The position numbers and the translations under genes were made by a program. Shown piece by piece: positions 10,819 to 20,030 of a stretch of DNA of 64,000 nucleotides. Origin of the DNA: Fragilaria crotonensis (Eukaryota; Bacillariophyta; Fragilariophyceae; Fragilariales; Fragilariaceae); NCBI GenBank assembly GCA_022925895.1, contig JAKSYS010000157.1:39022-103021 (forward strand), given 5' to 3'. Numbering within the stretch: position 1 is the first letter of the stretch; every line of letters begins with the position of its first letter. The notes beneath the pieces were generated by a model that had not been told where the DNA came from, did not search any database, and was given only the letters and a program-made list of their open reading frames with translations.

Positions 10819-11870
10819 GGTCTTTATTGTTGTCGTCAAGCAATGCGCCAGGGAATAATATTATGTAAGGCTTGAAATTCAGCAGATGGACAACGAAAAT
10901 GACCCTCTTCGAAGATATCAAGAATCAAGATATCTGATTCCCCAGCATCAGATTTTACTGGAGTAAAAGTACTGAGTTCTCTATTGTTTTTGTGCACAGT
11001 ACTTGTACTTGTACTCAGAGAGTACCAAGTAGGGTCTACGGATAACAACTATGAGTGGTCACGAATCACGAATGGAGGGTTAGCCGTCTCCGCGGAATAA
11101 AAAAGGCCACGCGGCATTTCAGTGTTGTTCGTTAATACTCGAGTAGTAGCTCTACGTTTTACTGGTACTACGTAGTACTGTAGTATGTGTATTTGTTCCG
11201 GTGGCGTGGGAACTCGGAAATCGGACACACTTACACAACACACTACAAGCGAAGTACCAGGTACTGTACACTTCTACTTGCAAAAGCGTGCTAGGTACTG
11301 GAGGAATAATGAGTATGACATCGCTACTACTACAAGTACCGTAAGAGCACTTATGTACTACAGTACCAGTTAGTCAGTACTCCAGACTCCAGAGTCCAGT
11401 ACTTGATTACTGAGAACTCGGCAGTCGGCAGTCGACATTTGTCCGAACTGACAACAGGGGAATAGGAGTAAGCTAAGTACAAGTACTGTAGCAATGCAAC
11501 TTTCAACGGCCTCGGCAGACGATAGCAATCCTGTAGGTGTCATGAACAGGATTAAAGGTGTGGCATCCAATAGAACTAGCCACCATGTACTCTTACCCTT
11601 GTCGTGAAACAGTCCCAGTTTCCTGTCACCTGTGCTAAACACAGTTTCTTACATCGAGGTCCATCAGAATTGTCGTAGTTCCTTTGCTACTAGAGTATAG
11701 CAACTATCGAATGCCATCGTTAGAAAGGATGTGAAGATGCGACGCCACATCGCTCAAGTGTTAGAGCCGACAAGACGTTACCATAAGAGTGTGAATTGCG
11801 CTATACAACGTTATTTCTTTCAATAAAGAATTACTCATCGTAACGGAATCGCATCGAATGGAAACAAAGT
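10819..11870. other. Intergenic, GTAC-rich
   Basis: This lies upstream of the PDI gene and downstream of the carrier gene. No gene was recognised. It is dense in GTAC-centred palindromes (for example around 10990-11030, 11160-11290 and 11340-11400), a feature shared by most host intergenic stretches here. Confidence 0.55.
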
Positions 11871-12800
11871 CTACAGAGCTGACTTGCCAGTGATGATCTG
11901 CGTGAACTTCTCGGTCAAAATGAGACTGATAATGGTATAGGGCGCCAACTTAATAAAAGCAGGCGTAAATCCTGACCAAAGAGTCCAGATGCCCTCCTCG
12001 GCAAGAATCTTGACGAAGCAGTCGATCATAGACTTGTACTTGGTAGATCCATCTTTTCCAACTCTTTGATTCTGCGTGCGACTCTTGACCACATCGAATG
12101 GATTTGAAAAAATGTTGGCAATGAACGAGGACACCAATGTGGCGCAGAATAATAGTGGAAATCCATAGAAAAGATCCCCATCAGCACCAAAGATACCGGA
12201 CGCTGTCAATTTCATCTTTATTTCGGACGTGATTCCCAATACACAAGCTGAGAGCACCATGGCTCGCAATACTGTCACTTGCGCTCCTCTCCACAAGTTG
12301 GACACTCCCTCTTCCCGCGCGATGCGTAAGATGCAGTCCGCCACTCCCCTGTAATTGCGACGTTCCTTGATGGGGAGTTTGGAATCTCCCGACATGCGCA
12401 CGAGAGCCAGCTCAGCTGGCGTCCCAACAAAGGATCCGATTCCTCCAGATGTACATCCCATTAACAATTTGGTGCCAATGGGGATGGCATTCTTCTCCAA
12501 GCCAGCAGCAAGATTTTTGTTTTGTGCCGCTTCTAACAAAAAGGCATAAATGCCAATACGACAGGATCCATAAAGCCACTGTCGCAAATAAGCAGCCCCA
12601 ATGCCGGCATACAGTCCCTTGATGAATCCTTCGTTGGCCATGATTTTCGTAGCACAATCCAAGGCATTCTTGAACTGCGAACCCTCCGTTTGCATCTGAA
12701 CTCGAATAACATCGAGTGGATGACAAAATGTTGCAGCCCCCATGCCACTAAAGGCAGCAATCACCATCTTTAACGCCAAGACACCTGCAGCAGCCACCAT
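11871..12800 (-). CDS. Mitochondrial carrier, 2-oxoglutarate/malate (SLC25A11)-like
   Basis: A complete 309-residue mitochondrial carrier, the usual length for the family. Three repeats each carry the Px[DE]xx[KR] signature: HPLDVIRVQ near residue 28, TPAELALVRM near residue 128 and NPFDVVKSRTQ near residue 233. Six hydrophobic helices follow the tripartite pattern. The second repeat (VRMSGDSKLP then RRNYRGV...REEGVSNLWRG) closely follows the pattern of 2-oxoglutarate/malate carriers, so exchange of dicarboxylates across the inner mitochondrial membrane is the likely role. Related dicarboxylate carriers cannot be excluded. Single exon, ATG start at 12800. Confidence 0.9.
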   Translation of the reverse strand: MVAAAGVLALKMVIAAFSGMGAATFCHPLDVIRVQMQTEGSQFKNALDCATKIMANEGFIKGLYAGIGAAYLRQWLYGSCRIGIYAFLLEAAQNKNLAAGLEKNAIPIGTKLLMGCTSGGIGSFVGTPAELALVRMSGDSKLPIKERRNYRGVADCILRIAREEGVSNLWRGAQVTVLRAMVLSACVLGITSEIKMKLTASGIFGADGDLFYGFPLLFCATLVSSFIANIFSNPFDVVKSRTQNQRVGKDGSTKYKSMIDCFVKILAEEGIWTLWSGFTPAFIKLAPYTIISLILTEKFTQIITGKSAL

Positions 12801-13346
12801 CTTTCTCTTTGTTGATCAGAAAGACTTGCTGGGAATAGTATGCACGTTATGTCGCAAATGGCAAGTAAAAATGTGTGTCAAGATTCAAGATTATTTGAGA
12901 TGATCTATCGGCAGATGCACTGGTGGATATGATAGGAGGTTGAAACTGCAATTGCAACTGCATTTGACTCATAGCATTTTCACTGTAGAAGTAAGTCGTA
13001 GCAGTAGTATTAGTACTTAACGTACTCCAGTAGAATGGTACTGTACAACTTTAACACCCATCATGTTTTGGGTTTTGGGGCGTCCCGCAGGAGCGTGCAA
13101 GTACGAGTACCAGTCCTGCCTGCATGAGCACCATTTTGCTAGTCTCACAATCGGATCGAATCATTTAGTCTTTCTGCGGCACTTGTATGTCGATGCCACA
13201 ATAATGGGAGAAAAGAACGGCGGCTACCCAGGATTCGAAACAAAGAAATAACAATACGCGCTCCCTGAAATTCCGCGTTCGAAGCTCCCTACTAGGCTTG
13301 CGCCTCATCCACTGCTAGCTAGGACGACGTTGATCAGCCACCGACA
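12801..13346. other. Intergenic between carrier and WW genes
   Basis: No coding signal is recognised. It contains the carrier's upstream region and GTAC palindromes near 13000-13050 and 13090-13120. Confidence 0.5.
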
Positions 13347-16300
13347 TCACACATAGGTCTTCCGCAACGCTTCAATCGTATCCAGCACCTCGCCTTTCGT
13401 ATCTGACAAACCGAGTCGAATCATTGATATCAAGGTCTTCAACTTATTCTTCTTCTCATCCGGAAAGTACGCAGATTGGAGTGCTTCGATACACTTTGGG
13501 GACAAGAGCAGCTTCCCCATGGCAGTTACCATGATGGGGGAACAAGGGGGCGACACAATATCCAACAATCCGCTGACAAAGTATCTAGCCAACGAGGAAT
13601 CCAGATTCACACCATTGCTTTCCAAGAGATTCACCACTTTCCCGAGGACTGAGGTAACCTCGCCTTGAACCAATAGGAAGAACATCACTCGCAGAGCCTG
13701 TTCCTTGATTTCATTCATTTTTTGGTACGTCATTTCAGAGTTGGAGTGTCCCAGAAATGTCAGTGCCACCTCCAACACGAGCGGCCTTGTGAATGGATGC
13801 CGAGTTGAAACGACTCGCACAAGGGAAAGCATACTGGGAGCCAGCGTGGGGTACGACGCGGCAGAAACGAACTCATTGCCCGACACCAATTCCTTCGCCC
13901 ACATGACAACGCCTTCAGCCACAGGTGCGCTCTTATTGGCCAGAACGGAAAGCTTGATTCCGGCAGATGGGTTGGCATCCTTCACTTCCGTGTCCGAGGA
14001 AACGACAAAGGAAACCATATTCTCGACTAGTTCGCACATTTGACTTCCAGTCAGGAGGCATCCCTTAATCTCCTCTTCCCTGGCCTGTCGGTTTGTGGGA
14101 TCTTCAAAGCCTCGCTCTGTCTTTGTGGCTGCCTCTGCCGCCAGGACTGCCAAGGCAATGAGTCTAGCACACTTGGCACGGCTGCTAAGTGATCCAGTTC
14201 TAAGTGCACCAGGAAGGAACAAGTGCCCAAGAAGTGCTTTTATAGCCAACGGGTGTGAATTCATGAGACGGCCAAGTTGTTTGGGATTGCGTCCATGAAC
14301 TAGAAGCTGATCCAGCAAATGATCGTCAAACATCTTGCCTTCAGCGTGGCGAAGCAGAAGGTTGGATAGTGCAGACTCTAGAGCATCACGTTCTTCATCT
14401 CGAAGAGTACGATTCTCATCAATCCCGGGACGAAGTCGTCGACGTTGTCGCTGGGTTAGCTCACTGATTGTAAGAGCAACATCGCGACGTCGTTTTCGAT
14501 ACAAAGTCGAGGCGCCTGCAGTCTTGGCCGACACGGTTGGATCTACCATGGCATTCTCCAGTTCTTCTCGTAGGCGTGTCCACTTTCGAATGGCGCGACT
14601 CAACGATGGGTCGGTCGTCGCTTGATCCTCTGCCTTTTGCACCAAGTGACGAAGAAACTCGACCGCGTACAAGTAGGTGTAGGACGTGGACGTGCACGAT
14701 CGACGTAAATCTTCAACGAGCGCATGGATACCGGTCGAATCACCACCATTGCCCACAATGGTAAATTCCGATGTCAACATGGAACTGTAAACCGGAAAGT
14801 GGTCGGACTGGTTAATGCGCTTGGCGATTTCTCGATGGTGACCTCGTTTGGAAATACTCGAAAGACAGTAACTCAACAAGGTTGAATCGCGATGGGTAGC
14901 GCTAAGGTCGATCAATAGCTTCCTCCACAAGGATGATTCCATCATATCTTCCAAAAAGCCTGCTTCAGCTTTCTTAAGTTGAAAGATGTTGTCACCCCCC
15001 GCCTTGGTGAATCTATCCTTGGCAATCTTGTCAATAACGTGTTGGGCAATGTCTCGAACGTCATCGACTGCCTTGTCGGGTTCTGGTATTGCTTGCTCAT
15101 CGGCCTTTTTCAAATCTGCCAACCACAGTCCCAGAATACCACAAATGGCAGTTTCACCTTTGAAACTGGACAGAAGGGATTGCATGGCCTTGGCACCTCC
15201 CTCGTTGCCACCACCCGAAATCAACTGACGGACATTGTCCAAACAATTCGGTTCCATAATGGCATCGGGTTGGTTGAGAGCATTCTCGGCATCTTGAATA
15301 CGTTTCAACACCGGATCAATCTCGGGCTCTGGTTCGGGCTCAGGTTCCGTTTGTATTAGAGGCTGCTTTTCGACTGGTTCAACGTCCACCATTTTGGCAC
15401 GGGCAATTGCAGCGTCGTTGGTAGTAATGCTCAACATTGACTTGTTCAATCCATGATCTTCGACTTTATCCTCCTCCTCAAATCCTGGTGGCATATCCCA
15501 AGATGTTTCACCCGACGTTTCATTGTAGTAGTATTCTCGACCTTCATCATCGTAATGTCTGGACCATTTGGAGATTTCAACAAAGTCATCCGGTTTGTCC
15601 CATTGAGTCTCTTGTGTGAGTTCGTTGTAGTAGTATTCTCGTCCTTCATCATCAAGGTGTTTGGACCATTTGCTGTCACTCACTACCGGTAGAGTTGTCG
15701 TGGTTGCGGTTGCTGCTGCGGCACTACCATTCTCGGGAGGATCAGCGTCATCATGCTCTGGAGTATCGGCAGTACCCATATCGGGACTTTGTTGTATGGG
15801 AGATGATCCTTCATATTCGTCCTCGTCGTTGTCATCATCATCGTCGTCGTTCCGATCACCATTGAATTTATTGAAATCTGTTGATGCATCGGATTTATTG
15901 GCGTCGTCATCATCGTCATCGTTTTTAGCATGTGCGCTCGACGCATCGTCGTCGTCATTATCGTCGTCATCGATTTTGTCAGGTGACGATACCATTCCAT
16001 CAGGTTTGTCCCATGTTGTTTCTCCTGTGATTTCGTTGTAAAAGTATACTCGACCCTCATCATCCTTGTGACTTGTCCACTTGTCTTTCGAGGATTCGAC
16101 TTCCTCGTCGTCATTTCCGTCTTCTTTTTCAATCATCGTCGGCGAACTAGGATTGTTATCCATATCCATATCTTGAAGTGGCTGATTCTTCTTCTTATTG
16201 TTGTTATTTTCTTCTTCTCCGGCATGGAAATGTTCGTCAGAAGTGCCATTATCTTGGTTGTCATCCAATTCATCATCGACGTAGTCATCTGGTTTGTCCC

Positions 16301-16682
16301 AAGTTGTTTCACCAGTATCTTCATTATAATAATACTCTATCCCCTCATCATTTGTATGTTTGGTCCAATGATTTTGATTGTTCGTGTTGTTGTTACTCTT
16401 ATTGTTGTTGTCGGAACCACCACTCATGAGATCTTCTGGATCGTGATATCCTTCATCGGGTGGATCCCATGCGGACTCTCCAGTCTCCTCATTGTAATAG
16501 TATATGGCATCATCATCATCACGATGGGCTGTCCATTTATAATCTTGTGAATTACCATTGTCATTTTTGGTATTGTTGTTGTTGGTATCATCATTATCAT
16601 CATTATTATTGCTGTTGTTGCTACCAGTAGTTCCATTTACCTTGTTGCTGCTCATCGTGCTTGTGTGCTGGTCTCTGTCCAC
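13347..16682 (-). CDS. Five-WW-domain protein with long helical C-terminus
   Basis: One open frame of 1111 residues. Five WW domains lie at about residues 50-75, 106-131, 202-227, 339-364 and 373-398. Each has the first Trp, a Tyr-Tyr-Tyr/Phe-Asn strand (YYYNE, YFYNE) and the second Trp followed by Asp-x-Pro (WDPP, WDKP, WDMP), so they should bind proline-rich ligands. Domains 4 and 5 are almost adjacent; the others are spaced by low-complexity Asn, Asp and Glu stretches. From about residue 450 on the sequence is helical and less repetitive, resembling an ARM/HEAT-like or other alpha-solenoid scaffold, with a basic RKRRRD patch and a TQRQRRRLRP run. This part is not assignable to a named family by eye. 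WW plus alpha-solenoid layout suggests an adaptor, perhaps in RNA processing or transcription; that is inference. Confidence 0.88.
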   Translation of the reverse strand: MDRDQHTSTMSSNKVNGTTGSNNSNNNDDNDDTNNNNTKNDNGNSQDYKWTAHRDDDDAIYYYNEETGESAWDPPDEGYHDPEDLMSGGSDNNNKSNNNTNNQNHWTKHTNDEGIEYYYNEDTGETTWDKPDDYVDDELDDNQDNGTSDEHFHAGEEENNNNKKKNQPLQDMDMDNNPSSPTMIEKEDGNDDEEVESSKDKWTSHKDDEGRVYFYNEITGETTWDKPDGMVSSPDKIDDDDNDDDDASSAHAKNDDDDDDANKSDASTDFNKFNGDRNDDDDDDNDEDEYEGSSPIQQSPDMGTADTPEHDDADPPENGSAAAATATTTTLPVVSDSKWSKHLDDEGREYYYNELTQETQWDKPDDFVEISKWSRHYDDEGREYYYNETSGETSWDMPPGFEEEDKVEDHGLNKSMLSITTNDAAIARAKMVDVEPVEKQPLIQTEPEPEPEPEIDPVLKRIQDAENALNQPDAIMEPNCLDNVRQLISGGGNEGGAKAMQSLLSSFKGETAICGILGLWLADLKKADEQAIPEPDKAVDDVRDIAQHVIDKIAKDRFTKAGGDNIFQLKKAEAGFLEDMMESSLWRKLLIDLSATHRDSTLLSYCLSSISKRGHHREIAKRINQSDHFPVYSSMLTSEFTIVGNGGDSTGIHALVEDLRRSCTSTSYTYLYAVEFLRHLVQKAEDQATTDPSLSRAIRKWTRLREELENAMVDPTVSAKTAGASTLYRKRRRDVALTISELTQRQRRRLRPGIDENRTLRDEERDALESALSNLLLRHAEGKMFDDHLLDQLLVHGRNPKQLGRLMNSHPLAIKALLGHLFLPGALRTGSLSSRAKCARLIALAVLAAEAATKTERGFEDPTNRQAREEEIKGCLLTGSQMCELVENMVSFVVSSDTEVKDANPSAGIKLSVLANKSAPVAEGVVMWAKELVSGNEFVSAASYPTLAPSMLSLVRVVSTRHPFTRPLVLEVALTFLGHSNSEMTYQKMNEIKEQALRVMFFLLVQGEVTSVLGKVVNLLESNGVNLDSSLARYFVSGLLDIVSPPCSPIMVTAMGKLLLSPKCIEALQSAYFPDEKKNKLKTLISMIRLGLSDTKGEVLDTIEALRKTYV

Positions 16683-17156
16683 TTGCCGCTTTCACGAAAA
16701 TATCCAAGTTGGCTGGCAGTCCGTGTGTCAAATGCCGCGTGGCTTTTTGGATTACTGGAGTACAAGTCTGCTGTAGTATGTACAGATTATATCAGGGTCA
16801 CCCGGTGGTCCTATTCCCATACTGGTAGTACTGGTACTGGTACTAAAGATATGTTGGATCTGCCAGAGCTCGAAACTTAAAAAGGCAAAGTGGCAACAGA
16901 ATGTCACTGCTCATACTGGCGTACTGGTACCAGGTATGCATACCAGGAAACAATGCTTCCTCCGACTCTTTCAGTACTACTGTACTCCTTACTGTTACTG
17001 TCATAAATATACAGTACAACATTACTCTTTGATTTTCACTTTGCTTTACTTCTCTTATTATACTTCGCACGTTGGTATGTACAGCATGTAGTGTGTACTA
17101 CAATATATGACCTAATAATGGCGAGTATGGAACACACAGGCCTCCTCACTCCTCAC
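16683..17156. other. Intergenic, left flank of element E1
   Basis: This is the upstream region of the WW gene, rich in GTACT/AGTAC motifs (16750-16990). It ends in repeats of CTCACTCCT at 17145-17160, the last TCCT of which forms the left junction of the retrotransposon. Confidence 0.6.
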
Positions 17157-17581
17157 TCCTTTGCGTACCTACAGGTCAAGAGGGATGACGGTTAAAGTTG
17201 CGGACAAGGACCGGTAACTAACAAGTAATATTTGAATTCTTCAGCCGTTTACTGTTTCTAACTCATACTGTTACGTTTCGCAGGGATGTGACTTAACCTT
17301 ATTCTGATGCACATCACCTTCCAAGAAACGCAACAATTCGAGTTACGTGTCGATGCGTTCTACGATTCAAGAAGACCGTCATCGGCATGTTGCCAACAAT
17401 CTACCAGATACCCATTCGTACGACTGAGTGAGTATGGGTTGGAGAACCTCCAAACCAGTTACTTAAAGTCGTTTGGGCCGACCAGTCACTCTGGTCACTC
17501 TTTACAGAATAATCGACACTCATCCTCGGACCGTACATCCAGGGCCTGATATCGTTGATTCTTTGAAGCAGTTTCTTTTTC
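17157..17581 (+). repeat. E1 direct repeat A1 (left end)
   Basis: 425 bp, same as A2 at 26063-26487. It starts TCCTTTGCGTACCTAC and ends GAAGCAGTTTCTTTTTC just 16 nt before the ORF1 ATG. It probably contains the promoter and 5' leader. Blocks shared with E2's A repeat include GCGTACCTAC near the start and ACCGTACATCCA near the end. Confidence 0.95.
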
Positions 17582-17597
17582 TTTTCTCTCTCTTATC

Positions 17598-20024
17598 ATG
17601 ACGTCCCTCGATGATCTTTTAAGTGCCGCCTCGTCGTTCTCTCTGGTGTCCGAACCTGGCGGCGGTGCCGTCTCTTTTGCCTCGCCAAGTGTCCCTGGTG
17701 GTTCGCCTGCGAGTGTGGAGGGGGTGGTCAGGGGAGCTGATTCCCCTTCTGAAGGTACGGGTGCTCTTAAGCGTTGTTTTTCTGTTGTATTGGTCCGCGG
17801 GTTCGATCGTTCATTGTGTTTTGGAGCTGTCGGTTCTGGAAATGCGTCATTCTGTATTCGCAAGGATTGCAAAATCAAGTCCCACGCTGAAAACAAGGCA
17901 GAAGGAATAGACAACTTGGATTCGTTCTACTTCATCGCTCGCGTCCCAGGCGCAACGGTATTCTCTGAGCCTAATGTGAAAGAGGCTCAAGTCCCAAAGG
18001 AAACTCGAGATGAATGGAAAGACAAGGCATGGACTCTTCCTAAATGGGTTCGAGCGTTCCGGGCAATAACAATTGCAGATGATGTTGAAGCTTCAAACGA
18101 AGACATCAAGAAGGAATCAAAGTTACTGTCTGATGCCGATCGATTCAAGACTCCATCCAAGAAACGAAAGGCCAAGACCGAGACAGATGACACTGAGCCA
18201 TTGGTAATGGTTTCGTTCGAGCCGCACGAGAGGTCACTACCGGAAGACGGAGCTCCGGAGCTGGAAACTTTCATCTCTTCCTTGGCCAAGGGGGGTTTGA
18301 GCAGGATCGTTGCCCGGTTAGAATCCAGTGTCGTAGGCGTCGGAAGAGCCCTGGAGGAAATTGCAACCCTTACCCATAGACGATTCGTGGAGAACGAGGA
18401 GAACGTTCATCTGGTCTCTGGTGCTGTTCAAAACTTGATCTCTGTCCTAGGACCAACAGTTGAGATGGGTGAAAAGTTTGAAGCTCCTACATTGTGGGGA
18501 ACCACCGCATTCGTTGGAAACGAGGTCGAGCAAACAGCAGAAGAAGTTTCGCATCTGAAGGTTCAGCTCGTGGAGTTGAAGACCTCGGTATCAAAGATAA
18601 CGGAAGAAAAGACCAGTCAAGAAGAGTCATCATCTGAAGCGAATGGAAAGATGCTCAAGATCCTCTCACTGGTTACCACTCGCGTCCAAGCGTTCACTCC
18701 CGAAATCGCCCAGGTCAGAAACCTCGTGTTGAAGTTGGAATCTGAAATGTCGTTGTCGAACGCTCGTTCTCCCAAGAGACAACGTCCTCAGACAGGACGA
18801 GAGGCAAATGGTGATGATGATGCCATGGATGATCTCATGACCATGCTGACGTCAAATGCTTCGGTGAAGGACCATCCTCCCTCGACAGGTTTCTCTCACG
18901 ACAAAGACTTTCCCTCCGAGGACGACCAGAGTCTTTTCCTCAAACGGGTTGGGGAGATAAAAGCCGATGTATCTCGCATGTCAACCGAGATGCGTATGAT
19001 AATCTCTGATGTGGGTCTTCTGAAGGCATGTGCCGAGGACAAGTCAATCAAGTTTGGCGGACTGGGACTCAGGACCCTGCAGGAATGCCACGAATGGATT
19101 ACCTCAAACTTTAGAGGACTGAGATATGGATTGGTGATGGACCCACTGCTGATGCTAGACAGAATCTTCGGATCCGATGACGTCGAGGCTGAGAGTCAGT
19201 TCAAGATTCTCGAATCGCGAGTCAAGCTCAAGATCACAACCGGAGCTGAGGCTGCTGCAATAAAAGCTCTTCATTTCAACCGACCAAGGTTGTTTCACAA
19301 GGGTCGAGTAGCGATGACAAGCGAAAGAAACACCTCAAAATTGTCCAAGCTTCCTACGTTCAAGTCCTGGAAGTCCGGCGGAGAAGGAGTTCGGAACTAT
19401 GTAACGAAACAGATGAACTTGATATCCTCGACGGTAGCTCACGATATCTCGTACGCATTTGGATCAGACCCGGAACTCGCGCAAGCTCAGGCAGTCGCAA
19501 CCTCCAGCTTAAACGCCACAATCACTTTTCTGACTCAACTCATGGGTTTCATCGACACAATATATGAAAAACTCCATCTTCATTCGAAGTTCTCGGCCGA
19601 TCAAGCTTGGTCCCTTACAACTCAGATCCTGGACAGAGTCTGTGAAGATTTGTACGCTCCAAAGGAAGGGGTAGCCGCAGCCATGACAGTAGAAGACCCT
19701 GTGTCCATATGTTCTCATTTGTTGTGGTCATGCTTTCGCACGCACGACGTTATGGCAGAGTACATCGATTACAACTTTGAAAATCATCCCGCCATTTCGG
19801 CCGAATACGTAAAATTTTTGGCTACAAACTCAGGATACGACAAAGTGGAAAAGATGGAGGTCATGGTCCTGAATATGAAGGAAAATGTGACGAAGGCGCT
19901 CGACATGGCCGATAAGGCTAAAAAGAGTGGGGAGTCCGCAACTGACAAGTTCTCTGCAGCTCACAAGGAGATAGAGTCCTTGAAAAAGCGAGTTCAATAT
20001 CTCGAAGGCAAGGGAAATAAGTGA
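17598..20024 (+). CDS. E1 ORF1, gag-like protein
   Basis: 808 residues from an ATG 16 nt after repeat A1. It is the likely structural, nucleic-acid-binding protein of the element. Near residues 74-97 it has a Cys/His cluster C-x11-C-x4-C-x4-H, conserved in E2. The C-terminal half (about residues 470-760) is highly similar to E2 ORF1, with YGLVMDPLLMLDRIFGSDD and GAEAAAIKAL blocks. The last 50 residues form a predicted coiled coil (MADKAKKSGES...SLKKRVQYLEGKGNK). The frame stops at a single TGA (20022-20024), after which the same frame is open into ORF2. I infer gag-like from position and zinc-finger-like motif, not from sequence similarity to known Gag. Confidence 0.85.
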   Translation: MTSLDDLLSAASSFSLVSEPGGGAVSFASPSVPGGSPASVEGVVRGADSPSEGTGALKRCFSVVLVRGFDRSLCFGAVGSGNASFCIRKDCKIKSHAENKAEGIDNLDSFYFIARVPGATVFSEPNVKEAQVPKETRDEWKDKAWTLPKWVRAFRAITIADDVEASNEDIKKESKLLSDADRFKTPSKKRKAKTETDDTEPLVMVSFEPHERSLPEDGAPELETFISSLAKGGLSRIVARLESSVVGVGRALEEIATLTHRRFVENEENVHLVSGAVQNLISVLGPTVEMGEKFEAPTLWGTTAFVGNEVEQTAEEVSHLKVQLVELKTSVSKITEEKTSQEESSSEANGKMLKILSLVTTRVQAFTPEIAQVRNLVLKLESEMSLSNARSPKRQRPQTGREANGDDDAMDDLMTMLTSNASVKDHPPSTGFSHDKDFPSEDDQSLFLKRVGEIKADVSRMSTEMRMIISDVGLLKACAEDKSIKFGGLGLRTLQECHEWITSNFRGLRYGLVMDPLLMLDRIFGSDDVEAESQFKILESRVKLKITTGAEAAAIKALHFNRPRLFHKGRVAMTSERNTSKLSKLPTFKSWKSGGEGVRNYVTKQMNLISSTVAHDISYAFGSDPELAQAQAVATSSLNATITFLTQLMGFIDTIYEKLHLHSKFSADQAWSLTTQILDRVCEDLYAPKEGVAAAMTVEDPVSICSHLLWSCFRTHDVMAEYIDYNFENHPAISAEYVKFLATNSGYDKVEKMEVMVLNMKENVTKALDMADKAKKSGESATDKFSAAHKEIESLKKRVQYLEGKGNK

Positions 20025-20030
20025 CGAGAA
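20022..20030 (+). promoter_or_regulatory. Candidate UGA readthrough site between E1 ORF1 and ORF2
   Basis: The context is AAG-TGA-CGA-GAA. ORF1 and ORF2 share one frame with only this TGA between them. The base after the stop is C, a feature of leaky UGA codons. The first in-frame ATG afterwards is at 20532, inside the conserved ORF2 region. The equivalent site in E2 is 33683-33691. Confidence 0.6.

Noticed and set aside
15661-16550. Plus-strand hydrophobic open frames opposite the WW gene
   Set aside because: They are antisense readings of Asp/Asn-rich codons (GAT, GAC, AAC read as Ile, Val), with no independent features.
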